Source: Streptomyces katrae
GTDB taxonomy: Bacteria; Actinomycetota; Actinomycetes; Streptomycetales; Streptomycetaceae
Reading direction: 5' to 3'
NCBI RefSeq assembly: GCF_000717655.1
Contig: NZ_JNZY01000004.1
Span: forward strand, 221,770 to 285,769
DNA length: 64,000 nt
Below the pieces are notes generated by a model. It ran no database searches. It saw only the letters and a list, made by a program, of their open reading frames with translations, and was not told the origin of the DNA. Made by a program: the position numbers and the translations under genes. Numbering within the stretch: the stretch's first letter is position 1; the number at the start of each line of letters is the position of its first letter. Of the stretch, positions 29,603 through 38,224 are shown piece after piece.

Positions 29603-31066
29603 TTACTTCACACCGAGCCACGCCTCGATCGGGTGGAGGGCGAAGAAGACCAGGAAGACACCGGTCAGGACCCACATGAAGGCGCCGATCTCGCGGGCCT
29701 TGCCCTGCGCGATCTTGATGGCCACGTAGGAGATGACACCGGCGGCGACGCCCGGGGTGATCGAGTACGTGAAGGGCATGACCACCACGGTCAGGAAGAC
29801 CGGGATGGCGGTCGCCGTGTCGGCCCAGTCCACGTGGCGGGCGTTCTGCATCATCATCGCGCCGATGACCACGAGGGCCGCGGAGGCGACCTCACCCGGG
29901 ACGATCTGCGTGATCGGGGTGAAGAAGAGGCAGGCGGCGAAGAACAGGCCCGTGACGACGGAGGCGAGGCCCGTGCGGGCGCCCTCGCCGACGCCGGTGG
30001 CGGACTCGACGAACACGGTCTGGCCGGAGCCACCCGTGACACCACCGATGGCGCCGCCGGCGCCGTCGATGAACAGGGCCTTGGACAGGCCCGGCATACG
30101 GCCCTTGTCGTCGGCGAGCTTGGCCTCGGTGCCGACGCCGATGATGGTCGCCATCGCGTCGAAGAAGCCGGCGAGGACCAGGGTGAAGACGATCATGCCG
30201 ACCGTCATGACGCCGACGTCGCCCCAGCCGCCGAACTCGACCTTGCCGAAGAGCGAGAAGTCGGGCATCGAGACCGCGGAGCCGTCCAGGGTCGGCGGAC
30301 CGTTGCGCCAGGCCTTCGCGTCGATGTCCGCGACGGCGTTGAGGATCGCGGCGAGCACGGTGCCGCCGACGATGCCGATCAGGATCGCGCCGGGGACCTT
30401 GCGGGCCTGCAGCATGAAGATGGTCAGCAGGGTGACGCAGAAGATCAGGACGGGCCAGCCGGCGAGCTCGCCGACGGAACCGAGCTGGACCGGGGGACCG
30501 AACTCGGAGCCCTTGCCCACGAAGCCGGCCTTCACGAGGCCGATCAGGGCGACGAACATGCCGATGCCCATGGTGATCGCGTGCTTGAGCGCGAGCGGGA
30601 TCGCGTTCATGATCATCTCGCGGAGGCCGGTGACGACCAGGAGACAGATCACGACGCCGTACATCACGCACATGCCCATGGCCTGCGGCCAGGTCATCTG
30701 GGGGGCGACCTGCGAGGAGAGCACGCCGGAGACCGAAAGGCCTGCGGCCAGCGCCAGCGGGACCTTGCCGACGAAGCCCATGAGAAGCGTGGTCAGGGCC
30801 GCGGCGAACGCGGTGGCGGTGATGAGAGCCTTCTGGCTCATGGTGTCTCCGGCGACGTCCTTGCCGGAGAGGATCAGCGGGTTGAGCAGGAGGATGTACG
30901 CCATGGCCATGAAGGTCGTGACTCCGCCACGTACCTCATTGCCGACGCTGGATCCTCTGTGGGTGATGTGAAAGTACCGGTCGAGCCAAGAACGCCCGGC
31001 GGGGGTACGAGAGCCGTCGCCGGCCTCTTCCGCGGTGGTCTTGGGCTCCACAGACGACTGGGTCAT
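29603..31066 (-). CDS. NCS2 family purine permease
   Basis: A 487-residue integral membrane protein from ATG 31066 (GGGAG ten bases upstream; a longer reading to 31366 is not supported). It has about 12-14 hydrophobic segments and the AzgA-like features YFHITHRGSSVGNEVRGGVTTFMAMAYI at the start and the substrate region FFDAMATIIGVGTEAKL, TGGSGQTVFVESATGVGEG. These match the hypoxanthine/guanine/adenine branch of NCS2 transporters. It most likely imports hypoxanthine or guanine as substrate for the xanthine dehydrogenase beside it. It lies 75 bases upstream of xdhC on the same strand. Confidence 0.9.
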   Translation of the reverse strand: MTQSSVEPKTTAEEAGDGSRTPAGRSWLDRYFHITHRGSSVGNEVRGGVTTFMAMAYILLLNPLILSGKDVAGDTMSQKALITATAFAAALTTLLMGFVGKVPLALAAGLSVSGVLSSQVAPQMTWPQAMGMCVMYGVVICLLVVTGLREMIMNAIPLALKHAITMGIGMFVALIGLVKAGFVGKGSEFGPPVQLGSVGELAGWPVLIFCVTLLTIFMLQARKVPGAILIGIVGGTVLAAILNAVADIDAKAWRNGPPTLDGSAVSMPDFSLFGKVEFGGWGDVGVMTVGMIVFTLVLAGFFDAMATIIGVGTEAKLADDKGRMPGLSKALFIDGAGGAIGGVTGGSGQTVFVESATGVGEGARTGLASVVTGLFFAACLFFTPITQIVPGEVASAALVVIGAMMMQNARHVDWADTATAIPVFLTVVVMPFTYSITPGVAAGVISYVAIKIAQGKAREIGAFMWVLTGVFLVFFALHPIEAWLGVK

Positions 31067-31422
31067 GGTGCCTAACTCCCAAGGTTCAAAGGGGCACCCG
31101 CATGAAGATTGGAGACGCGGGATTTGGGAAACTCCGTTTGGCTGCACGACCCGGGGTGACGGCCCGAGGCGACGCGAAATGCACTGCGTGTACTGCGGGT
31201 ACTGCGGGGGTTCTGCGGTACTGGTGGCGGCTCCGGGGTGCCGGGGCCACCGGGGTGTTGCGTGGGGGTGCTGCCGGGGGAACGGACCGCGAGCGGTGCG
31301 GTGCTTCGTACTCCGGACTTCTTGCTCCGGGCGGTGCGGCTGGAAGTGTGACGTTCCCGGTGTCACACCGCCCGGAAATCTGTGGGGGTCCGGGGGCCTC
31401 GCGGCCCCCGGACCACGCCGTC
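31067..31422 (-). other. 356-base leader/intergenic region with overlapping hairpins
   Basis: No gene seen. On the minus strand, immediately after the xdh stop, GTCCGGGGGCC (31388-31398) pairs with GGCCCCCGGAC (31403-31413), a probable terminator. Beyond it, CCGGGCGGTG (31327-31336) pairs with CACCGCCCGG (31366-31375), and GTGTGAC (31346-31352) with GTCACAC (31362-31368); the two share bases 31366-31368 and exclude each other. Near 31185-31220 TACTGCGGG repeats in tandem. The region holds the permease promoter, which I could not place. Confidence 0.5.
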
Positions 31423-33825
31423 CTAGAGGGTGCCGGTGAGGGCTTCCGGACGGATCGGCGTCTTGTTGAGCTCCAGACCGGTCGCCGCCCGGATCGCCGC
31501 GAGGACGGCCGGAGTGGACGAGAGGGTCGGGGCCTCGCCGAGACCGCGAAGGCCGTACGGCGCGTTCGGGTCGGCGAGCTCCAGGACGTCGACCGGGATG
31601 GTCGGGGTGTCGAGGATGGTCGGGATCAGGTAGTCCGTGAAGGAGGGGTTGCGCACCTTCGCGGTCTTCGGGTCCACGATGATCTCCTCCATGACCGCCA
31701 CGCCGAGACCCTGGGTGGTACCACCCTGGATCTGGCCGACCACGGAGAGCATGTTCAGCGCCTTGCCGACGTCCTGGGCGGTCGCCAGCTCGACGACCTT
31801 GACCAGGCCGAGCTCGGTGTCCACCTCCACGACCGCGCGGTGCGCGGCGAAGGTGTACTGGACGTGGCCGTCGCCCTGGCCGGTCTTCAGGTCGAACGCG
31901 ACGGTCGGCCGGTGCCGGAACTCCAGCTCCAGGTCGATCGCCTCGTCCTCGAGGATGTCGGCGATGTCCGCGAGGACCTCGCCGCCGTCGGTGACGACCT
32001 TGCCGCCCTCCAGGAGGAGCTCGGCCTGGGCCCAGGCCGGGTGGTACGAGCCGTTCTTGCGACGGCCGATCTCCAGCAGGGCCTCGCGGACCGCCTCACA
32101 GGTGTTCTTCACGGCGCCACCGGTCATGTACGTCTGCCGCGAGGCGGACGTGGAACCGGCGGAGCCGACCTGCGTGTCGGCCGGGTGGATGGTCACCTGC
32201 GTGACGCCCAGCTCGGTACGGGCGATCTGCGCGTGGACGGTGACACCGCCCTGGCCGACCTCCGCCATGGCCGTGTGGACCATCGCGACGGGCTCGCCGT
32301 TGATGACCTCCAGGCGCACGCGGGCGGTGGAGTAGTCGTCGAAGCCCTCGGAGAAGCCGACGTTCTTGATGCCGACCGCGTACCCGACACCGCGGACGAC
32401 GCCCTCGCCGTGGGTGGTGTTGGAGAGGCCGCCCGGCAGTGCGCGGACGTCCGCGCCCTCGCCGGCGGTCTCCCACTGGCGCTCCGGCGGCAGCGGGCGG
32501 GCCTTGACCCGGCGCAGCAGCTCGGCGACCGGGGCCGGGGAGTCCACGACCTGGCCGGTGGGCATGATCGTGCCCATCTCCATGGCGTTCAGCTGGCGGA
32601 ACTCGACCGGGTCCATGCCCAGCTTCGCCGCGAGCTTGTCCATCTGGGCTTCGTACGCGAAGCAGGCCTGGACGGCGCCGAAGCCGCGCATCGCGCCGCA
32701 GGGCGGGTTGTTCGTGTAGAGCGCGATCGCCTCGATGTCGACGTCGTCGATGACGTACGGGCCGACGGAGAGCGAGGAGGCGTTGCCGACGACCGCCGGG
32801 GAGGCGGAGGCGTACGCTCCGCCGTCCAGGACGATCTTGCACTTCATGTGCGTGATCTTGCCGTCCTTGGTGGCGCCGTGCTCGTAGTACAGCTTCGCCG
32901 GGTGGCGGTGCACGTGGCCGAAGAAGGACTCGAACCGGTTGTAGACGATCTTGACCGGCTTGTTCGTGGCCAGGGCCAGGAGGCAGGCGTGGATCTGCAT
33001 CGAGATGTCCTCGCGGCCGCCGAAGGCACCGCCGACGCCCGAGAGCGTCATGCGCACCTTCTCCTCGGGGAGACCGAGGACGGGGGCGATCTGCTTGAGG
33101 TCCGAGTGCAGCCACTGGGTGGCGACGTAGAGGTCGACACCGCCGTCCTCGGAGGGCACGGCCAGGCCGGACTCCGGACCGAGGAAGGCCTGGTCCTGCA
33201 TGCCGAAGGTGTACTCGCCCTCGACGATGACGTCGGCGCGCTTGCGGGCCTCTTCCACGTTGCCGCGGATGATCGGCTGGCGGTGCACGATGTTCGGGTG
33301 CGGGACGTGACCGGAGTGGTGGTCGTCGCGGCCCTCGTGGATCAGCGGCGCGTCGGCGGCGAGGGCGGATGCCTCGTCCGTGACGAGCGGCAGCTCCTTG
33401 TAGTCGATCTTGATCTTGGCGGCCGCGCGGCGGGCGGTCTCCGGGTGGTCGGCGGCCACGAGGGCGACCGGCTCACCGTGGTGACGTACCCGGCCGTTGG
33501 CGAGAACCGGGGTGTCCTGGATCTCGAGGCCGTAGTTCTTCATCTCGGCCGGCAGGTCGTCGTACGTCAGCACCGAATAGACGCCCGGCATGGCCAGGGC
33601 CTCGGAGATGTCGATGGAGACGATCTCGGCGTGGGCGACGGTGCTGCGCAGGGTCTGGCCCCACAGCATGTCCTCGTGCCACATGTCCGAGGAGTACGCG
33701 AACTCACCGGTGACCTTGAGGGTGCCGTCCGGGCGGAGCGTGGACTCGCCGATGCCGCCCTTGTTGTGCTTCTGGGTGACGTTGGTCGGCGTGCCGGCCG
33801 GTACCGTGCGGGTGTTCTGAGCCAT
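31423..33825 (-). CDS. Xanthine dehydrogenase family, molybdopterin-binding subunit
   Basis: An 800-residue molybdopterin subunit. It opens with GIGESTLRPDGTLKVTGEFAYSSDM, then has the Mo-pterin blocks VGGAFGGREDISMQIHACLLA, PPCGAMRGFGAVQACFAYE and GVGYAVGIKNVG, and the catalytic glutamate in GLRGLGEAP near the C terminus. In the family this Glu is the general base for hydroxylation of xanthine at C8. The gene starts three bases after the iron-sulfur gene ends, so the three subunits form one operon in the order FAD, FeS, Mo. A strong GC hairpin follows the stop. Substrate (hypoxanthine/xanthine) is inferred from the permease, XdhC and PucR neighbours. Confidence 0.92.
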   Translation of the reverse strand: MAQNTRTVPAGTPTNVTQKHNKGGIGESTLRPDGTLKVTGEFAYSSDMWHEDMLWGQTLRSTVAHAEIVSIDISEALAMPGVYSVLTYDDLPAEMKNYGLEIQDTPVLANGRVRHHGEPVALVAADHPETARRAAAKIKIDYKELPLVTDEASALAADAPLIHEGRDDHHSGHVPHPNIVHRQPIIRGNVEEARKRADVIVEGEYTFGMQDQAFLGPESGLAVPSEDGGVDLYVATQWLHSDLKQIAPVLGLPEEKVRMTLSGVGGAFGGREDISMQIHACLLALATNKPVKIVYNRFESFFGHVHRHPAKLYYEHGATKDGKITHMKCKIVLDGGAYASASPAVVGNASSLSVGPYVIDDVDIEAIALYTNNPPCGAMRGFGAVQACFAYEAQMDKLAAKLGMDPVEFRQLNAMEMGTIMPTGQVVDSPAPVAELLRRVKARPLPPERQWETAGEGADVRALPGGLSNTTHGEGVVRGVGYAVGIKNVGFSEGFDDYSTARVRLEVINGEPVAMVHTAMAEVGQGGVTVHAQIARTELGVTQVTIHPADTQVGSAGSTSASRQTYMTGGAVKNTCEAVREALLEIGRRKNGSYHPAWAQAELLLEGGKVVTDGGEVLADIADILEDEAIDLELEFRHRPTVAFDLKTGQGDGHVQYTFAAHRAVVEVDTELGLVKVVELATAQDVGKALNMLSVVGQIQGGTTQGLGVAVMEEIIVDPKTAKVRNPSFTDYLIPTILDTPTIPVDVLELADPNAPYGLRGLGEAPTLSSTPAVLAAIRAATGLELNKTPIRPEALTGTL

Positions 33826-33827
33826 GG

Positions 33828-34433
33828 TCAGACCGCCTCTCCCTGACGGGCGGCCGCGAGGCGGACCGCGTCGAGGATCTTCTCGTAGCCCGTGCAGCGG
33901 CAGAGGTTGCCGGACAGGGCCTCACGGATGTCCTGGTCGGACGGGTCGGCGTTGCGCTCCAGGAGCTCGTCCGCCTGGACCAGCAGACCCGGGGTGCAGA
34001 AGCCGCACTGGACCGCGCCGGCGTCGATGAACGCCTGCTGGATGTTGGAGAGCTCGACGCCCTCACCGGTCTGGGAGTCACCGGGCTTGGCCGCCCAGCG
34101 CTTCGCCTCGTCGGTCGAGACGCCGTTGCTGCCGCAACCGCCGCCGGTGCCGCAGGCACCGCCGTGGCCGTGGGCCTCGCGCTGCTTGGCGAAGTCGGCC
34201 AGGCCCTCGACGGTCACGACGTCGCGGCCCTCGACCTGACCGGCCGCGACCAGACAGGAACAGACCGGCACGCCGTCGAGGCGGACGGTGCAGGAACCGC
34301 ACTCGCCCTGCTCGCACGCGTTCTTGGAGCCGGGCAGACCCAGGCGCTCACGCAGCACGTAGAGGAGGGACTCGCCCTCCCACACGTCGTCGGCTTCCTG
34401 CTGACGACCGTTGACAGTGAAATTGACGCGCAT
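33828..34433 (-). CDS. Xanthine dehydrogenase family, 2x[2Fe-2S] subunit with unusual insert
   Basis: A 201-residue electron-transfer subunit. The plant-type cluster is held by Cys40, Cys45, Cys48 and Cys60 (CEQGECGSC...CSC), and the alpha-helical second cluster by Cys143, Cys146, Cys178 and Cys180 (CGFC...CRC). Typical CoxS/XdhS proteins are about 155-170 residues; this one has about 40 extra residues (85-128) between the clusters, including AHGHGGACGTGGGCGSNG with two more cysteines and two histidines. The two-base gap to the Mo subunit and to the FAD subunit indicates cotranscription. Function as an electron relay from Mo to FAD is established for the family. Confidence 0.93.
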   Translation of the reverse strand: MRVNFTVNGRQQEADDVWEGESLLYVLRERLGLPGSKNACEQGECGSCTVRLDGVPVCSCLVAAGQVEGRDVVTVEGLADFAKQREAHGHGGACGTGGGCGSNGVSTDEAKRWAAKPGDSQTGEGVELSNIQQAFIDAGAVQCGFCTPGLLVQADELLERNADPSDQDIREALSGNLCRCTGYEKILDAVRLAAARQGEAV

Positions 34434-34435
34434 GG

Positions 34436-35329
34436 TTACGCAGCCCCTTCAAGCGGGCGGCCGTTGTTGCCGCGGTACTGCTCCCACGTCCAGACCAGCT
34501 GGCGGCGAGCCAGGATGCCGACCGCGTGACGGCGGTACTTCGCCGTGCCACGGACGTCGTCGATCGGGTTGCACGCGCCGGAGGCGAGCTCACCGAACTG
34601 CTTGGCGATCGACGGGGTGATGACCTTGCCGGACTCCCAGAAACCGCCCTCTTCGAGCGCGGCGTTCAGGAACTCCTCCGCGGCCTTCGCCCGGATCGGG
34701 GTCGGGGCGGCCGAGGCGATGCCCGTACGCACGGTGCGGGTGTCGGTGTGCAGCGCGAGGCCGAAACCGCAGACCGCGATGACCATCGCGTTGCGGGTGC
34801 CGACCTTGGAGTACTGCTGCGGGCCGGTGGCGTTCTTGATGTGCACCGACTTGATGAGCTCGTCGGCGGCGAGCGCGTTGCGCTTGACGCCGGTGTAGAA
34901 CTCGTCGATCGGGATCAGGCGCGAGCCGCGTACGGACTCGACCTCGACCTCGCAGTCGGCGGCGAGCAGGGCGGGGTGGGAGTCGCCGGCCGGCGAGGCG
35001 CAACCGAGGTTGCCGCCGACACCGCCGCGGTTGCGGATCTGGGGGGACGCGACCGTGTGCGAGGCGAGCGCGAGGCCCGGCAGCGTGCCGCGCAGGTTCT
35101 CCATGATCTGGGTGTACGGGACGGAGGCGCCGAGCTTGGTGACCTCCTCGCCTACCTCCCACTCCCGCAGCAGTCCGATGCGGTTGAGGTCAAGGAGGTA
35201 CTCCGGACGGCGGTGGTCGAAGTTGATCTCGACCATGATGTCGGTGCCACCCGCAATCGGCACAGCTGTGGGGTACTCGGCCTTAGCGGCGAGTGCCTCC
35301 TCCCAGCTGGCGGGGCGAAGGAAGTCCAT
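34436..35329 (-). CDS. Xanthine dehydrogenase family, FAD-binding subunit
   Basis: A 297-residue medium subunit. FAD contacts are in PIAGGTDIMVEIN (residues 24-36) and NRGGVGGNLGCASPAGDSHP (about 100-118), the ADP/flavin loops of the CoxM/XdhA fold; the C-terminal CO dehydrogenase flavoprotein domain follows. It passes electrons from the iron-sulfur subunit to NAD+. It is first in the operon, with AAGAGAG before the ATG. Upstream is the 255-base divergent region shared with the PucR gene. Length and motifs are normal. Confidence 0.92.
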   Translation of the reverse strand: MDFLRPASWEEALAAKAEYPTAVPIAGGTDIMVEINFDHRRPEYLLDLNRIGLLREWEVGEEVTKLGASVPYTQIMENLRGTLPGLALASHTVASPQIRNRGGVGGNLGCASPAGDSHPALLAADCEVEVESVRGSRLIPIDEFYTGVKRNALAADELIKSVHIKNATGPQQYSKVGTRNAMVIAVCGFGLALHTDTRTVRTGIASAAPTPIRAKAAEEFLNAALEEGGFWESGKVITPSIAKQFGELASGACNPIDDVRGTAKYRRHAVGILARRQLVWTWEQYRGNNGRPLEGAA

Positions 35330-35584
35330 GTGCGGCTCTCTTCTTCTTCATCGTGTCGTTCACTTCAAGCCAGGAGGCCCGGGGGGCCCTCGACTGGTCG
35401 TTCACGTGCTGTTAACGCGGTGTGGAGTCAGTACACAAGCCGCGCGTCCCCCCGGTGCAGTCACCGAAACCATGAAGGAGTTGGCTGGCGGCCTCCCTCG
35501 TCTTGTAGATTCGTATGAAAGGCAGGATGCAACGACCTGCCCGATTTCCAACGGCAACATTCGAGACAGATCGGCGGCGACACC
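35330..35584. promoter_or_regulatory. Divergent promoter region xdh / pucR
   Basis: 255 bases between two divergent starts. At 35420-35436 GTGTGGAGTCAGTACAC has GTGT/ACAC ends and could be a weak dyad; on the minus strand TTGTGT and GTTAAC flank it at 16-base spacing like a -35/-10 pair for xdh. Toward pucR, TTGTAG and TATGAA (35501-35520 region) may be promoter elements. All are low-confidence. Confidence 0.3.
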
Positions 35585-37267
35585 ATGCGGCTGCGCGCAC
35601 TGCTGGAAACCGAGGCGCTGGGGCTGCGGCTGCTGGGCGGCGAGGACGAACTCGACCGGACGGTCCGCGGCGTCATGACGACCGACCTGAGGGATCCCAG
35701 CCGATACCTCACGGGGGGCGAACTCGTCCTCACCGGCCTGGCCTGGCGAAGAAATTCAGCCGACTCCGAGCCGTTCGTACGAATCCTGGCGAGCGCGGGC
35801 GTCGCGGGCCTCGCGGCCGGCGAGGCGGAGCTCGGGGACATCCCCGATGATCTCGTTTCAGCCTGTCGGCGCAACCGGCTGCCGTTGTTCGCTGTGAACG
35901 AAGACGTTGCATTCGCCACGATCACCGAGTACGTGGTCCGGCAGGTCTCCGGGGAGCGCGCGGGTGACCTCGCGGCCGTCGTGGACCGGCACCGCCGCCT
36001 GATGACCTCGGGCCCCGCGGGCGGTGGACCCGACGTGGTGCTCGATCTGCTCACCACTGACCTCGATCTGCGCGCCTGGGTGCTGTCCCCCACGGGCCGG
36101 CAGATCGCCGGCGCGGGAGAACCCCTGGCACCAGGCGTCTGCGCGACGCTGGCCGGCGAGCACCTGGCGGCGGTCCGCACCGGGCGCAGGGGCCCGCACC
36201 GGATCTCCATCCAGGGTATTGCCTACTCCCTGTTCCCGATCAGGGGAGCGGGGCGGGGCCCGGGCGGTCCCGGGGCCCGTGACGTGCGCGAGAGCGTGCT
36301 CTCGGACTGGCTGCTGGCCGTCGAGGCGGACGCGGGCGACTGGCCCGCGGAGCGGCTCGACCTGCTCCAGGGCGTGACCCAGCTGATCGCCGTCGAGCGG
36401 GATCGGCGCGACGCGGCCCGTACGGTGCGCCGCCGCCTCGCCCAGGAGGTGCTGGAGCTCGTCCAGACGGGCGCCGCGCCCGCCGAGATCGCCGCCCGTC
36501 TGCGGGTCGCGGCCCCGGTGCTGCTGCCCGGGCTGGGCACCGCCCCCCACTGGCAGGTCGTCGTGGCACGGGTGGACTGGGAGGGCGGGGACATCCCCGG
36601 CGGCCCGGTGGCGCAGTCGCTGCTGGAGGAGATCCTGATCGACCCGTCCGTCTCGGGGCCCGAGCCCTCGGACCGGATCGCCGTGGCCCATGCGGGTGAC
36701 GAGGCCATCGCGCTCGTACCGCTGCCCGCACTGCCCGGGGAGCCCGGCGAGGAGAAGGGCGGCCCGGACAGCGCCCTGCACGCCGACGAGCTGCTCTCCG
36801 TCGTACGGGAGCCCCTGCAGGCGGGCCTCGCCGACGACGGCCGGCTCACCCTCGGCGTCAGCGCGGCCGTGCACTCCGCGGAGGGGCTGCGCGGGGCGCT
36901 GGAGGAGGCCCGGCACGCCCGCCGGGTCGCCGCGGCGCGCCCGGGCCGGGTCTGTGCGGCGGGCCACCACGAACTGGCCTCGCACGTACTGCTGCTGCCG
37001 TTCGTCCCGGACGACGTGCGCCGTGCCTTCACGGCGCGCCTGCTGGACCCGCTGCGGGACTACGACCGCCGCCACCGCGCGGAGCTCATTCCGACGCTGG
37101 AGGCGTTCCTGGACTGCGACGGCTCGTGGACGCGGTGTGCGACGCGGCTGCACCTGCACGTCAACACCCTGCGCTACCGGGTCGGGCGAATCGAGCAGTT
37201 GACGTCGCGTGACCTGTCGCGGCTGGAGGACAAGCTCGACTTCTTCCTGGCACTGCGGATGAGCTGA
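35585..37267 (+). CDS. PucR family transcriptional regulator
   Basis: A 560-residue regulator. The N-terminal purine-catabolism domain starts MRLRALLETEALGLRLLGG and covers about 120 residues (EALVLTGLAWR-like GGELVLTGLAW); the middle is a GGDEF-like/GAF-like linker domain; the C-terminal PucR helix-turn-helix is seen as LEAFLDCDGSWTRCATRLHLHVNTLRYRVGRIEQL. In Bacillus PucR controls purine use genes in response to nitrogen state and metabolites. Here the gene is divergent from the xdh operon, so control of that operon is the likely job, and autoregulation is possible. Length is normal. Start ATG 35585 has no strong Shine-Dalgarno; GGCGGCGA is nearest. Confidence 0.88.
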   Translation: MRLRALLETEALGLRLLGGEDELDRTVRGVMTTDLRDPSRYLTGGELVLTGLAWRRNSADSEPFVRILASAGVAGLAAGEAELGDIPDDLVSACRRNRLPLFAVNEDVAFATITEYVVRQVSGERAGDLAAVVDRHRRLMTSGPAGGGPDVVLDLLTTDLDLRAWVLSPTGRQIAGAGEPLAPGVCATLAGEHLAAVRTGRRGPHRISIQGIAYSLFPIRGAGRGPGGPGARDVRESVLSDWLLAVEADAGDWPAERLDLLQGVTQLIAVERDRRDAARTVRRRLAQEVLELVQTGAAPAEIAARLRVAAPVLLPGLGTAPHWQVVVARVDWEGGDIPGGPVAQSLLEEILIDPSVSGPEPSDRIAVAHAGDEAIALVPLPALPGEPGEEKGGPDSALHADELLSVVREPLQAGLADDGRLTLGVSAAVHSAEGLRGALEEARHARRVAAARPGRVCAAGHHELASHVLLLPFVPDDVRRAFTARLLDPLRDYDRRHRAELIPTLEAFLDCDGSWTRCATRLHLHVNTLRYRVGRIEQLTSRDLSRLEDKLDFFLALRMS

Positions 37268-37317
37268 GCTGATCCGGCCAAGATCGGCGCCGGGCGCCTG
37301 ACGCGGCGTCCGGACTT

Positions 37318-37333
37318 TGTGAAAGAGTTCACC
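37318..37333 (+). promoter_or_regulatory. Rex-like operator TGTGAA-N4-TTCACC
   Basis: The sequence differs from the Streptomyces redox repressor Rex box (TGTGAA-N4-TTCACA) only at the last base. It lies about 90 bases before the start of the TPR-like gene, a reasonable place for an operator. No Rex gene is in the window. Confidence 0.4.
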
Positions 37334-37421
37334 CGACCCCTTGGCCGAAGCCGTCGATCCGTGCTCTCATTTCGGCCCAGGGCTCGACGACGTGCTGCTT
37401 GGTTGCTTTGGGGAGGGCAAT

Positions 37422-38198
37422 GTGGCGGATACCGCCATGTCCGGTGCCGGAACTACCGGGGGAGACGACCCCCTCCAGCGGGCGATATGGCGGCTGCGCT
37501 CGCGCGGCTGTTGGACCGACGCGGCGGCCCTGCTGACGCCGCACCTGCCCGACGCCGGCGCGGCCGTGCAGCGGACCGCGCTGCTGGTCGAGCGGTGCCT
37601 GTTCACCGGGCAGGGCTGGGCGGAGGCGGAGGACGCCCTGCGGGTCGCGGAGGCGGTGGCCCACGACGACGACGAGCGGGGCTCGGCGGCGTGCGAGCGG
37701 GGGCAGCTGGCGTACGCGGCCACCGTGCTCGGGGTCCGCGACCGCTCGGACGAGGCCCGGTCGGCGCTGGGCCGGGCGGCGGCGCTGCTGTCCCCGGGGT
37801 CCCGGACGCGGCCCTTGCTGGACTTCCGGCGCGGCCTGGTCGCGGAACACCTGGCGGACGCCCCCCAGTCGGCCCGGCCCGCGTACCACCGCGCCCATGC
37901 CGGGGCGCTGGCCCATGGGGACACCCTCCTCCTGTCGTTCACCTGGCGGCACCTGGCGGCGCTGGCCCTGCGGGACGGGGAGGTGGCGGAGGCCCGCAAG
38001 GGCTTCGCGGAGTCCCTGCGCATCCGGGAAGAGCTGGGCTTCCTGATCGGCACGGCCCCGGCGCTGGCCGCCCTGGCCGAAGCCGAGGCGGAACCGGAGG
38101 CCGCCCGCCTCCGCGCGGAGGCGCGCCGGCTGTTCCACCTCCTGGGCGGCATCCCCACCTGGCTGGCGGACCAGCTCCACCCGGCCCCGGCCACCTGA
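37422..38198 (+). CDS. TPR-like alpha-helical repeat protein
   Basis: About 258 residues. GTG 37422 follows GGGAGGG at 37411-37417; ATG 37437 lies too far from that site and TTG 37341 lacks one. The chain is almost all alanine/leucine/arginine-rich helices with tetratricopeptide-like pairs (QRAIWRLRSRGCWTDAAALL, GWAEAEDALRVAEAV, EARKGFAESLRIREELG), as in the sensor regions of SARP/AfsR-type regulators, but no DNA-binding or NTPase domain is present. It probably works as a protein-interaction scaffold. It converges with the GntR gene. No membrane segment or signal peptide was seen. Confidence 0.65.
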   Translation: MADTAMSGAGTTGGDDPLQRAIWRLRSRGCWTDAAALLTPHLPDAGAAVQRTALLVERCLFTGQGWAEAEDALRVAEAVAHDDDERGSAACERGQLAYAATVLGVRDRSDEARSALGRAAALLSPGSRTRPLLDFRRGLVAEHLADAPQSARPAYHRAHAGALAHGDTLLLSFTWRHLAALALRDGEVAEARKGFAESLRIREELGFLIGTAPALAALAEAEAEPEAARLRAEARRLFHLLGGIPTWLADQLHPAPAT

Positions 38199-38202
38199 CG
38201 GC

Positions 38203-38219
38203 GCGGGCCCCTGCGGGGC
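38203..38219 (+). terminator. Small GC hairpin between convergent genes
   Basis: GGGCCCC (38203-38209) and GGGGCCC (38213-38219) pair around TGC. It lies in the 26-base gap between the TPR and GntR stops and may serve both strands. Confidence 0.45.
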
Positions 38220-38224
38220 CCCGG

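Noticed and set aside
31180..31225. TACTGCGGG tandem units as a direct-repeat regulator site
   Set aside because: Only two exact copies with degenerate neighbours; not distinct from high-GC background.
35420..35436. GTGTGGAGTCAGTACAC as a PucR operator
   Set aside because: Only the outer four bases are symmetric; listed only as part of the divergent promoter region at low confidence.
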